A DNA stretch of 64,000 bases, from NCBI RefSeq assembly GCF_040939455.1, contig NC_134113.1:18462501-18526500 (forward strand), read 5' to 3'. The position numbers and the translations under genes were made by a program. Every line of letters starts with the position of its first letter. The stretch's first letter is position 1. Below, one piece after another: positions 34,756-45,899 of the stretch. The notes under the pieces are model-generated. The model was not told where the DNA came from, did not search any database, and saw nothing but the letters and a program-made list of their open reading frames with translations. The stretch is from Microcebus murinus (Eukaryota; Chordata; Mammalia; Primates; Cheirogaleidae).

Positions 34756-35758
34756 TTCTTGAACAGTATTTAATAACATCATTAATACATTAACAACGTT
34801 TCTATAAAGTAAGACACATTGGTGCTGAAGTACAACTGGTGGCCTTTTGATCTCACCTATGAGGAGAGTTCTTTACAAAACCACATAGGGGAAATGGCAG
34901 TTGTAAGGTGGACTACACATCTAAAATATGCAGAGGTAATAGCATTACATGTTAAAGTATCAAGATATACACATTTTAAACCATTTGTACAAAAACTTCT
35001 ATAAATTTTTTTTCTCTCTCTTTCTCTCTTATGTACAAAAATATCTTAATATATCCCCAAACTGGTTAGGATAGATACAAATAGATTTTTCTTATAATAA
35101 AAAAATTCACAAAAGATTGGAAGCATTCTATGATGAAAACAGTAGAAAAGACATTGTGAGGGAGATGGTAGGAGTTTGGGGATGCCCCCCCCCAGACGGA
35201 GCAGGGTTTCAAAGGACTGAGTAGAACATAGTTTCACTGTAGACTGATGTCTTCAGCTTATTGGGGTGGGGGTTACTGAGACGAAAGACACCAACTCATT
35301 TCTAGAGGGCTACGAACTGCGCTTTGAGAGAGGGCGGGGAGGTGAAGGCGCCCGAGCCAGCGCTTTCAGCTGTGCGTGTTAGTGGTGGGTGGGAGTTACT
35401 ATAGTGCGTCTGCTGCTCCTGTCTGCCAGGAGCCCACTGCTTTTGCACACGAGCTGCATTTTGCGCGTCGACTCAAGTCCTAGTCGCTCTTCATATCTCC
35501 TTGAATGATTGGAGTGCAAAGATAGTGTTCTGAGCGCAACCCTGTCTTCTGAGGGCCTTGCCTCTTAGGCATGCGTGCTTAGTTGCTGTTGGGGTTGGGT
35601 TGGTTAGCTGTTTTTGTTTTTTTGCGGAGTTTTTTTTTTTTCCTTCTTCTTCTCTTCTCTTCTTCTTCTTCATTTTTTTTTTCTTTTCCTTTTTGCTCCC
35701 TCCCAACGTCGCTGACGCTGACGGGAAAGCACTAAAGACAGCAGGCTGTGCGGTCACC

Positions 35759-36129
35759 CTGCAGCAAGGAGAGTAACGGGAGAGGTTAGTTTACACTTGA
35801 AGGCTAGTGGCGGGGGAGATGGAGGTTTGGGGGAAGAGTCTGCCTGGTAGAACCCCTCTTTTGACACATCCCAGTTCTCGGTTTGCCAGCGAGCATCACC
35901 GCACCTCACCCCTACTACCCTCCATTGCTTGGAGAAGTGGGCAAAGCCACGTTCAGAGGCCAGTGCTAAAACTAACAAGCTAGGATTTGAAATTGACAAA
36001 CTTTAACAAACGCTTTCACTGTAACTCCCCCCATCTCCATGGAGACAGCCCCCCTTCCACAGACACTCAGAGGGAGGATGAAGACAAGAATACCCCCCCC
36101 CCCCCCGTGCATCCCCAAATGCAACCTAC
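35759..36129 (-). other. ASCL1: ASCL1 intron 1 (371 bp)
   Basis: Donor CAG|GTAGGT (exon end at 36130) and acceptor TTGCTGCAG|GGTGAC (exon start at 35758) on the minus strand. The length is close to that of the human intron. A run of 14 G (C on the plus strand, 36093-36106) lies 23 bases into the intron. Confidence 0.88.
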
Positions 36130-37443
<1,314 letters not shown>

Positions 37444-37780
37444 GGGCGGCCGGAGTGCGGCCGCCTTTTCAATGGGACACCCAGCCCCACGCGCAGCCCT
37501 GGCCCCGCCTCGCCCCCCACTCCCCGCTGCTGCAGCGAGCGGCTGCAGCCCCCATTCCCCCCTCCTCTTACCTCCTCCTCCCACCCACTCCCTAAACTCC
37601 CCCTCCTCCTCTCCTCTCCCCCCTCCGGTTCCCTTCGCCCGCTCCTTGCAAACTCTCCATTCAGCCGGGTTTGTTGTTGCAGTGCGTGCGCCTGGCGCGT
37701 GCCGGACTCCCGGCTGAATAAACAGGCGGCGCGCTCGGGGCGGGCTGCAGCGGGGGGTGGCTTTGGAAAGGGGGGGGCCG
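37444..37780 (-). promoter_or_regulatory. ASCL1: ASCL1 core promoter and upstream CpG-rich region
   Basis: CpG-rich DNA directly upstream of the inferred start site. No canonical TATA box is seen; TTGAAAAGG lies about 30 bases upstream. A CACGCG word (37488-37493 on the plus strand) about 45 bp upstream is a class C/N-box type site of the kind HES1 uses to repress ASCL1 in Notch signalling, which would fit lateral inhibition. GGCTGCAGCC/CGGCTGC and CCGCCCC-like GC boxes follow. Factor binding is inferred from motifs. Confidence 0.65.
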
Positions 37781-38084
37781 GCTTCGCAGAAGGGACAAAT
37801 AGCCCTGGAAATTGGGGTGCATGGGTGGAAAGATTTGGGGTGAAATGCCCTTGGGGTCTCCTGAGAACGTGCAGCAAAGCGCAGGGAAGAGTTTGGGCAG
37901 AAAAGTGGCACGGGGCGATGAGGAAGATTAGGAGGTAGTGGAGCTCCATGTTTCCTGTTTTCTTCTCCTCCCCACTGTTTTACTCTTGAGGTTTTTCGCT
38001 GACCTTAGAAGTTCAAGCAAGTTAAGGTTGAAAGATGGGAGGAGGAATCTACGTCCAAGACAGTGAGAAAAGTGCTGGAGTATG

Positions 38085-38240
38085 TGAAGACTTGGGTTCT
38101 AGTCCTGAGGCGTCCTCTCACTAGCTCTGTGGCTTTTGGTGAGTGGCATCCTCTCTGAGCCTCCGTTTCCTCGTCTTTGGCCACAGAAGTTTGCATGGTC
38201 TCAAATGCCCCATCCAGCTCTAAAAATTAGGATGTGGTCC
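38085..38240 (+). repeat. MIR SINE
   Basis: GAAGACTTGGGTTCTAGTCC, CTCACTAGCTCTGTGGCTTT, GAGCCTCCGTTTCCTCGTCT: MIR sense order. Confidence 0.85.
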
Positions 38241-38479
38241 CCACCACCGAGCAAATATAGAGGGGACCCGAGGAGAAGGGACACCGAGGGGCGGTTATGA
38301 TCAGTGCTGTAGGTAGGTGTATGTGACAGGACGCCCCCCTAGGGTGACCTCCCGGCCCCTGTATCATCGCCCCCCCCAAAAGGATTATTTCCTGACCAGC
38401 TGGGGGGGCGGTTATAAAGAGGGGAGACCTCTAGGATATTCCCGGATCCTCTGAGAAGAAACATGGGGAGCACGGGGCA

Positions 38480-38880
38480 GGTGCTGGAGCTTGGGGAACT
38501 GGACGAGCTTCCCCAGTTGTTCTGCCGCAGGCACCTCGGCGGCCTTGGCTCAGCCTCCATCCCGCCCCAGGCGTGTGCCCGGCGGGCCGGTGGCAGGCGA
38601 CTGGGAGCAGAGCCCGGCGGGGCCGCGTGCTGGCGCCGCGAGGGAGGGGGAGGCGCTTGCAGCAGTTGCTCGGCCGCTTGGACAGCGCCTGCCCAGCCGC
38701 CCTTCCTGGGCCCTCGGCCCTGGCTGGCTCTGGCCGGAACCCTGTCTAGCTTCGGGACGTCTGGGGACACGGCGCTGCTCTTGGGAAAGCAGACGGAGCA
38801 ATGGACCCCATCCCTTTAATGCCCTGCTGGGTAGAGAGGCTGGGGCGAGCCTCCAGGCGCGTCTACACAGGCAGAATTGA
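38480..38880. promoter_or_regulatory. Secondary CpG-rich block upstream of ASCL1
   Basis: Dense CpG (GCCCGGCGGGCCGGTGGC, GCGTGCTGGCGCCGCGAGGG) about 1.1-1.4 kb upstream of the ASCL1 start site, separated from the main island by a MIR. Open frames here on both strands are composition artefacts. Confidence 0.55.
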
Positions 38881-38884
38881 GCGG

Positions 38885-39120
38885 AGGTCCATCGTGCATT
38901 TGATTTGTCCAGCAGAAATAGTCTGTTTGATCAGGTGAATTATCAGGATCATTGCTTCTCATCGATCTTCGCTTTGTGGAGATGGGTTTTTCTACAGGGC
39001 TAGTGGGCGTGACCAGGGGGCCGCCCTTGGTGTGTGTGGCTGGCTATGAGTGTTTTTGGAATGATAGGGTTGGTGGTGGGCAGTAAGGACCAGTGGCTCC
39101 CGAAGTGAATCATCTCTCTT
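38885..39120. promoter_or_regulatory. Candidate proximal conserved element
   Basis: AT-balanced, repeat-free DNA with motif-like words CATTTGATTTGTCCAGCAG, GTTTGATCAGGTGAATTATC and CATCGATCTTCGCTTTG about 1.5 kb upstream of ASCL1. Inferred from composition only. Confidence 0.4.
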
Positions 39121-39659
39121 CGCTGCCTGTTTTCACTGCCTGTTCGAATGGGTAACTTCGAGAAGTATAGGATGGAATGGTGCCAACAGAGATCAGTTCT
39201 GCAACCCTCCCCACCCTCATGGCCCCCTTCCACCCCAGAGTAACCTGTGGCTTGCTTGTCTCACAGGACTTTGCTAAAGCCCCTTGAATTTACAGCTCAG
39301 GCCTCCCCCTTAGACTCCCAGGAAAGGAGCTGAGAGGTCTCCAAGGTCATATTTGTCTTCTCTTCCCAGAAGTGTAGGAGGTAATTACACCTAAAGTAGA
39401 GCCACACCACTCAGCTTGGGCATCTTGCCCTTTCCAACCCAAGTGAGCCCCAGACCACCTGGAGAAATAGGGATAATTCAGGCATTCCCCACCCCCACGT
39501 GCCTCAACTGTGAGCTCTTAGAGCATGTGCCAGGAGGCCACATGCCTGTTCCCCTCCTCTTCACCAAAATAGTCAGGGCTGGGGGTGGGAGGGCTTGTCC
39601 CTAACAGGGATCCATCTAAATGTGCTTCCTTTCACATTAAGCCGAATCATGAGCTCCAT

Positions 39660-39800
39660 TCTAAGTCAGACTCTGTCATTCCACACTTGAAAAAGGTCCA
39701 GACTCCCAGCTCTACCACTCTTGTGCATTGTAATCTTGAACAAGTCCCTCTTCTACTGGCCTCAGTTTCCTGATCTGCACAAGAGGGGTGTACACTAGCT
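39660..39800 (+). repeat. MIR SINE fragment
   Basis: CAGCTCTACCACTCTTGTGC, TTGAACAAGTCCCTCTTCTA, CTCAGTTTCCTGATCTGCAC. Confidence 0.82.
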
Positions 39801-40494
39801 AGTTAAAAACTCGTATCTAAGAGAGGGGAAAATTTGCTGGTAGCCAACATGTGTTCACAGTTTCCCTCTAGGGGACTTGAGCTCCACCTATACACAAAGA
39901 TCGCATGCAATTACCAGGGACTTAAGGCCAGAATCCCCCATCCCCACCCCAAGCACACATGTATACCATGATATGGGCACCTGAATGGAAGCATATAGTA
40001 GGGAAGCCTTCTAGTGATCCTGCCTATGGCATCAGCCCAGGAAAAAAGATAGCAACCTTCCTGCCAAAGCTACTGAAACATTTGTTCCCATTTTCCCAAC
40101 TCCAGCCCTAACCAAAATGCTGTCCTCACTGTCTCCTCCCTTGTGTACTAAGCCTTCTTTTTCACATGCTTTGCAAAGCCTTCTAAGAACCCAGAGAATG
40201 CTCTTCAACACTGTCATCACCACCTTCTCTTCCAATCCTAAGGTGGAGCAGTCTGGAATTTTTCTTTAGGGGTTTACATCTCTGCCATTGGGGGATTGTG
40301 CACTACCTAGGAGAGTTTTCCACTGATACTGGTTTTCTACTTGTTTTCACCAATGTGGAGCAAAGGACTGAGACTCAAAAGCCAAAATTAGAATCCTGCT
40401 TCTGACCCTGTGACCTAGATTATCCATCCCCCTTCCCCTCCCTGCTCCCCACCAGAAAGAACTGGCTACATGCTCTACTAGGGAGACTTCCAGA

Positions 40495-40645
40495 AAGCAG
40501 ATTGACCTGACTGGGTGTCCGAGTTCTGTTACTCAACAGCCGTGTGACCTTGAGACACACAAGAGTCTCTGGTTTCCTCATCTGCACCAGCCAAGAGTTA
40601 TAATACCTACCTCCAAGGGTTGTGAGACTTCAGTAAGATGTGAGT
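40495..40645 (+). repeat. MIR SINE fragment
   Basis: GTTACTCAACAGCCGTGTGA, GGTTTCCTCATCTGCACCAG, CTACCTCCAAGGGTTGTGAG. Confidence 0.82.
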
Positions 40646-40649
40646 GGAG

Positions 40650-42755
40650 CACTCCAGAGCAGGTTTAAACAGGATGGGATTAATCAGAAAGTCAGGCTCA
40701 CACAGCCCACCCAGGAAAGGGTCCTCTCTCACTGTCCCAGCACCTCGAGGGGAGTAATTCCTGTCACTTTTGAGGAATGGTGGTGATGGATCACAAATCA
40801 AGGTGATAAAGACAGGAACCACATTTTTTAACATGAACAGTAGTAAGTGGGATAAAATATGGAGATGCTCTGTGGCCTTTACATGCAGGGAGCTTCAGCA
40901 GAGCCCCTGGTCCTGACTTCCACATCAGCTTTCTGTGGCTCCCTTGCCACGCAGTGGGCCTGAATCCCTACAAGTCCCCAGAGTTTTACTTGGCTAAGAC
41001 ACTTGAACAATGTCCCATTTATCTGGGCATGGAGGGAGAAGAAAACAATTCACAAAAGGAGGGTTTGATACCTTCATCCATAAATGGAGCAGTGGCACTC
41101 CCCTTGCCTATGTGTCAAGGCTGTTATGAGAATTAAATCAGATGTTGTTGGTTAATTTGCTTTGCAAATCTCTCCACATATATCAGGGATTGCCTTTTCA
41201 TTCCTCCAAATAGCAGCATTCAAACAGTGTTCTGTTTTGTAAAGGGGGAAGGCAAGACATTGAACCCCTTTGGGGAGTATCACCCAGAACATATACATTC
41301 CAGAAAATAGAAAAGGTTTTCTTTCTCCTTCAATGCAATAAGAGACTTAATTTCAGCACTTTCAGGCCTCTTTCCTATGTCAGGACACCCTGGAGCTGAA
41401 TTATACTTTAGATAAGACCTTATCTTCATTCAGCACCAACGTTTATAGAGGGAGATGGCTTTTCTTGTGATCTCGTCTGCTGCCCTCATATTGGAGACAC
41501 TGTGCTCCAGTCTCCTGCCACCTTCATTTCCACTCACGACTGAAGACCACGCCAGTGCTACCTTTGCTCACGTGCTATGTCCAAGCTCCAGGATTATGCA
41601 CCTTCTCTCTGTGAAAAGGAAATATGTCTCATCTCTTTGAAAAATGCCCCATCTATGCCTTTTCTTTGGAGAGAGAGGTTAATATTAAAAATGAAACTAG
41701 AATTTCCATGGGTCAGATAATTTAATAAAGTTATATTTATAGTGGATCCTGAATAAGGGTCAAAGAGTGGACAAACATGAGCCTTTGTATTCTAGATTTG
41801 GTCACAAAATTGTTCACGAAATCTTCAGTTTGGTGGGCAACCTGAGTCTCAGAGGCCACGGATGCTTGGAGAAAAGTGAGTGTGCATGGCAGTCCTAGTG
41901 TGTGTGTGTGTATTCCTATATCTATTCCTATATATATTCCAATAGTTATAATTAAGTTAGGGCCTCTGTCCTTGGCTGTGTGCAACTCTAAGCCTGTGCT
42001 AGATCATGCACCCAGGGAAAATGAAAAGGACATGACTGTACAATCTAGTGTCTCCCAGAACAGTATTCCCAAGGTAACTTCAGAAAAAGCTGCTAGCCAG
42101 CCTGAGTTTAGTCTGCAGAAGCCTCGGAGGAGGGCCTGTTCAGGGGGCAGAACAGCACAAACCACGTATTTGGCTTGGCCCAGCTTCCTGGTCACAGCAG
42201 CCAGGCCTGCACCTGCATTAAGGAATCCAGGCTTCTAACAAATCTATTCGCTTTTTCAGTATGCCTTAAAAAGAAAAAGGAAAGTTGGAAAAACAAAACA
42301 AAACAAAAAAGCACAAACTATATTTTATTGTGCCTTTTTTGGTTAGGGAGGGAAGGTGGAGGAGGAGGAGGTAATTTGCAGCCACCCTCACAAGTCCTTT
42401 TGAAGTTCTCCAAATAAGGAGAAGTAACGCTAAGTCTTTATTTTTTTCTAAAGCCCCATTTACATTATGATTAAATACCTTCCTTGGATAAGCATAAAGA
42501 AAGTCGTTAATCTATATAGCTCTCCAAAGAATCAATACATTCAAAACTTTTGTAGGATTTGTTACACTCTATTTTGTTACAGTAGGCCAGCTCCTCTCTG
42601 TCTAGGCACATGGCTCTCCTTCCCTCCCCTCCCCACCTCCTCCAAGAATGAAAATAAAGTAAAGGTCTTTCATGGTAAACAAAACCAGCTGATTCTTCAC
42701 AGAGAACCCCTGAATAGCTGAAAAAGAAAAAAAAAAAACTTACAATAAATGGTGC
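40650..42755. other. Intergenic DNA, nothing certain
   Basis: No gene recognised. It holds a MIR-tail-like scrap at 41085-41145, a short TG run at 41899-41910 and A-rich patches at 42268-42310. Confidence 0.4.
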
Positions 42756-42759
42756 ATTT

Positions 42760-44110
42760 TTTTCTCTGCTGGGTATAGTATTCAAGGATCAGGGCAGTAT
42801 TCAAACAGAGGTCCATTTTTTGCTCAGCAAGAGAGTTTAGAAAAGAAGCGTGGAGTCCATTCAGAGCTCTCCCCCCTTCACAATCGAAGGGCTCTATGAA
42901 ACCTATCTTCCATGCCTTGTCAGAGTGTTTCTGGGGACCAATTAGTGCTTTGTTGCACGGCTTCTTTGCTGAATCTTTGAGCAGAAAAAAAAAAAAGCTC
43001 TCTTGAGTCTCCCCTTATTTTGACCATTTCAGTCATTACTCAGTGTAATAATTAATATGACAACTGGACGCTCGAGTTTGTATAGAAACACCTCAGCCAC
43101 AGGAGCGAGCGTGCAGTGGGTGGTAACGAGCCGCACATCAGCCCGAGAAGCCACACACACAAAAAAGGGAATGAATGGCGAGACAGAAAGAGAAGGAATA
43201 AAGATAAAATAGTTGGCACAACGCAGGGGAACATAAAACAGACTCGAATGGGGAGAGGGAGGGGGAAGGGGGACAATTAGAAGGGGAGGGGGAAGAAAAC
43301 CACCCTACAGAGGTTAACTTATTTTGAAACTGTTTTCTGAATAGAACCGTGGATGTGAGCGGCCGGATTTCAGCCCATCATATTTCCCCCCCAAGTTTGT
43401 GAACCCGCCTGGAACGCGAGGCTGGGGGAGAGGCACAACTTGTCAGTTCTCTTGGAAGGTGCACACAACGTGCTACCCAGCCCAAGTCCCCAGCCCCTTG
43501 CTCCGTGTCGTGTTTGACTTCTTCTTCTTCTTCCCCCCTCCCCAAGAATTCTGCACCCCTTCGCTCCAACTTCGGTCTTAGGAGTTGGCAGTGGAGAAGC
43601 TCGGGAGCAAGTGTAGACGAGTCGGATGAGTGCTGCACTGTTATCCTGGGGATGAATTTGGTGAAAGGGCATTCCAGATAGACCCCCAACAACTCGGCCA
43701 CGCTGACTGGCGGCGCGGCGTCTCTCTGGGCCCGCGAGGGGTCTCCCCGGTCGCGCGCAGCAAGGCAGGACCCTGCGCCCCGGCCCCCGCGCCCTGCCCA
43801 GCTCTGCCGCCCCGCTAGCGCGCCCCGGGGTGGGGTTGCAACCCGCTCCGTGACGGCATAATAAATAATTAGAGGGTTTAAGCGTGTTAGCCACAGCTCA
43901 TGCTAATGAGCCAGATAAGGGCTCCTGCTAACCCGAAGTGACAGTTTGCATATAGGAGGGAAGAAAAAAAAAAGCCCTGCTATTTTTCCCCCAACTTGAT
44001 TGCTCCTTCTCAAATTTATACGTCCCCAAATCCCTTCCCCCATTCCCCTGATCTCCCTCTCTTCGCAAGCCCCCACCTTCAGCCACACAACACACACTGC
44101 CTCGTTTTGA
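42760..44110. promoter_or_regulatory. Candidate ASCL1 (Mash1) distal CNS enhancer
   Basis: Repeat-free block about 6-7 kb upstream of the ASCL1 start codon, where an enhancer of about 1.2 kb driving CNS expression was mapped for mouse Mash1. It is rich in homeodomain and E-box-type words: GGGACCAATTAGTGCTTTG (about 42935), GTAATAATTAATATGACAAC (43045-43064) next to CAACTGG, AATAAATAATTAGAGGG (43860-43876) and CATGCTAATGAGCC (an octamer-like POU site, 43899-43912). CpG rises from 43350 on. The match to the mouse enhancer is by position and composition; the sequences were not aligned. Confidence 0.55.
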
Positions 44111-44134
44111 CCCTTTCTCAGCCTTTCACCCTGC

Positions 44135-44720
44135 GAGACCGCATTGTGACGTCACAAGACCCCGGTGCCTACATCTGACCTGCGCGGAAAGTTCACTCTG
44201 GGCGCGCTCCAGCCAGTCTCGGCCCCCAGGCGGAGACGGCCTTTGTGCCTCTCCTTACACACTGTGAAACGCGCCGAGGCTCCCATCCACAAGGAAGGAC
44301 TTTAAGGCTCAGGGTCAGGGGTTTCCGAGAGCCCGTGGGGGCTAACGCGCCCTTGGGTGCTCTCTGCGGTCAGCAGGGCGAGGGGAGCTCCGGGCTGGGG
44401 CGAGGAGCGCTGGCGGCGGGAGCCCGGGAGCTCCTGCAACGCTCCTGCCGCAGCAGCAGGAAAGCAGGGGCAGTTTACCGAAGTGACTGAGGTCAGTCGT
44501 GTGTCCCCATTGTGTGGCCACGTGTCCTGTGTCCATCACCACCTCCCCAAAGTCCAAGCTCAGCCCGACTCCTTGCGGTGCGGCCCGGGAGTGCTCTGGC
44601 CTATAAATCAACCCGGTGGCTGGAGCCGGCTCCCCTGAGGCAAACCTGGACGCCGGCCCTGCCGGCCAAGGGAAAAGTTTCTCCTAACAGTGGAAGGAGG
44701 ATGCCGCCGCAGCCTGGGCG
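44135..44720 (+). promoter_or_regulatory. Upstream CpG island with CRE and TATA-like box
   Basis: Dense CpG from 44135 to about 44670. A perfect palindromic CRE, TGACGTCA, is at 44147-44154, and CTATAAATCA at 44601-44610 gives a plus-strand TATA-like box near the right edge. It points towards PAH and away from ASCL1, so it could start an upstream PAH or non-coding transcript. No splice donor could be assigned with confidence. Confidence 0.45.
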
Positions 44721-44959
44721 GTGTCTGCCACGGAAAATGTGCCCCCCAAAAGGTTGGCCAGTTGACTTTCTTCCTCCTTACACTTCTTCCCTGGGCCTAG
44801 TATTTGCAGCATTGGCAGGGGCTGGTAACTGATTTTCAGCCCTTTGGGGAGGAGAAAGGAGGAATGATGGCGGTGGGGTAGGGGTCATGGAGAAAAAGAG
44901 TAATTTCTAATAGGTGGATATTCACTGACATGGAATCTTAAAGAAACAGCAACAAAGAC

Positions 44960-45040
44960 AAGATTAAATGAGTTACTTTTTGTGAAATATCGACAACAGT
45001 GCCTGACACATAGTAGACACTGGATATGTGTTAAATAAGT
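44960..45040 (+). repeat. MIR 3' end fragment
   Basis: CAACAGTGCCTGACACATAG followed by TAGACACTGGATATG. Confidence 0.6.
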
Positions 45041-45230
45041 ACAAGCATACTGATATATATAACACGAGGTTATAACAAGAGGTATATGCTATTCATTTAC
45101 GATGTTAGAAAATACCATTGAGATCTAAAAATGATCAAGGTTGATATACTTACTGATTCATCAAATAACTATGGAGCATAATCAGAGAGAAATAAGACAC
45201 AATCATAGCTTTCAATAAACTTTAGTAGAC

Positions 45231-45247
45231 AGAAAAGAAGGTGTATA
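45231..45247 (+). repeat. Target-site duplication, left copy
   Basis: AGAAAAGAAGGTGTATA, identical to 45463-45479; together they bracket the retroposed U2 copy. Confidence 0.95.
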
Positions 45248-45252
45248 TGTAT

Positions 45253-45440
45253 GTCGCTTCTCGGCCTTTTGGCTAAGATCAAGTGTAGTATCTGTTCTTA
45301 TCAGTTTAATATCTGATACATCCTCTATCCAAGGACAATATATTAAATGAATTTTTGGAGCAGGGAAATGGAATAGGAGCTTGCTCCGTCCACTCCACGC
45401 ATCGACCTGGTATTGCAGTACTTCCAGGAATGGTGCACCA
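45253..45440 (+). pseudogene. Retroposed U2 snRNA pseudogene, full length
   Basis: A 188-nt copy of U2 spliceosomal RNA, starting TCGCTTCTCGGCCTTTTGGC after a changed first base and ending GAATGGTGCACCA. The branch-point pairing segment GTGTAGTATCTGTTC is unchanged, as is the Sm-site region AATATATTAAATG followed by A for G. I count about seven substitutions from human U2 as remembered, mostly transitions, several at CpG. An A-rich tail (45441-45462) and perfect 17-bp target-site duplications (45231-45247 and 45463-45479) show L1-driven retroposition of the mature RNA. No snRNA promoter (PSE/DSE) would have been carried along, so it is very probably not transcribed as U2. Confidence 0.96.
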
Positions 45441-45462
45441 AAAAAGTAAAAAAAGAAAGAAA

Positions 45463-45479
45463 AGAAAAGAAGGTGTATA
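45463..45479 (+). repeat. Target-site duplication, right copy
   Basis: AGAAAAGAAGGTGTATA, matching the left copy exactly. Confidence 0.95.
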
Positions 45480-45726
45480 AGAAAAGAAAGTCCATTAAAA
45501 CACGAAGTGGGGGTAGCAACGGAGAACCTTCAGTCCCCAGGCACCATTCTCTTTGTGTTCCCACCTTCCCCCATCTGCCAGGCTACCCCCCAAATAAATA
45601 CACAATCTAGGTAAAAGCAATGGATTTGTTATACAAACACATCCTAAAGTCACCTCTTCTCCAACCAGATGGTGGCCCCTAAGCTTCTTCTATATGACAA
45701 TTCATGAACAGACACTGATGAACTGA

Positions 45727-45752
45727 ACACACATACACACACACACACACAG
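45727..45752. repeat. (CA)n microsatellite
   Basis: Short CA run interrupted by one AT. Confidence 0.9.
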
Positions 45753-45774
45753 AAGTCACTTAAAGACACAGACT

Positions 45775-45870
45775 CCAGGAAGTTCTGGAACTTTCTAGCT
45801 CTGTGAACCGTGGCAAGCTGCTCATCCTCTCTCAGGCTTTACAAAATGAGAGGGTTAAGATGCCTCACCT
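45775..45870 (+). repeat. MIR SINE fragment
   Basis: CTTTCTAGCTCTGTGAACCG, GCTCATCCTCTCTCAGGCTT, AAAATGAGAGGGTTAAGATG. Confidence 0.75.
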
Positions 45871-45899
45871 CCAATTCTGACTATACAGGCAATACAGGC

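Larger units (their letters stand above)
34566..35758 (-). other. ASCL1: ASCL1 exon 2 (3' UTR)
   Basis: The minus strand begins right after a CCTTGCTGCAG acceptor with GGTGACCGCACAGCC and runs about 1.19 kb to the polyadenylation site. It is entirely untranslated. A GAA-rich purine tract near the start (35625-35700 on this strand) and very AT-rich distal sequence match the human ASCL1 3' UTR as I remember it. Visible candidate regulatory words are a GAACAAA heptamer (34755-34749), which is the seed complement of miR-375, and a TGTACATA Pumilio-type element (35037-35030). The distal third is strikingly well preserved relative to the proximal part. Confidence 0.9.

Noticed and set aside
45253..45440. 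Functional U2 snRNA gene
   Set aside because: A-rich tail and 17-bp target-site duplications mark retroposition; the upstream DNA has no apparent PSE or 3' box and there are substitutions in the RNA body.
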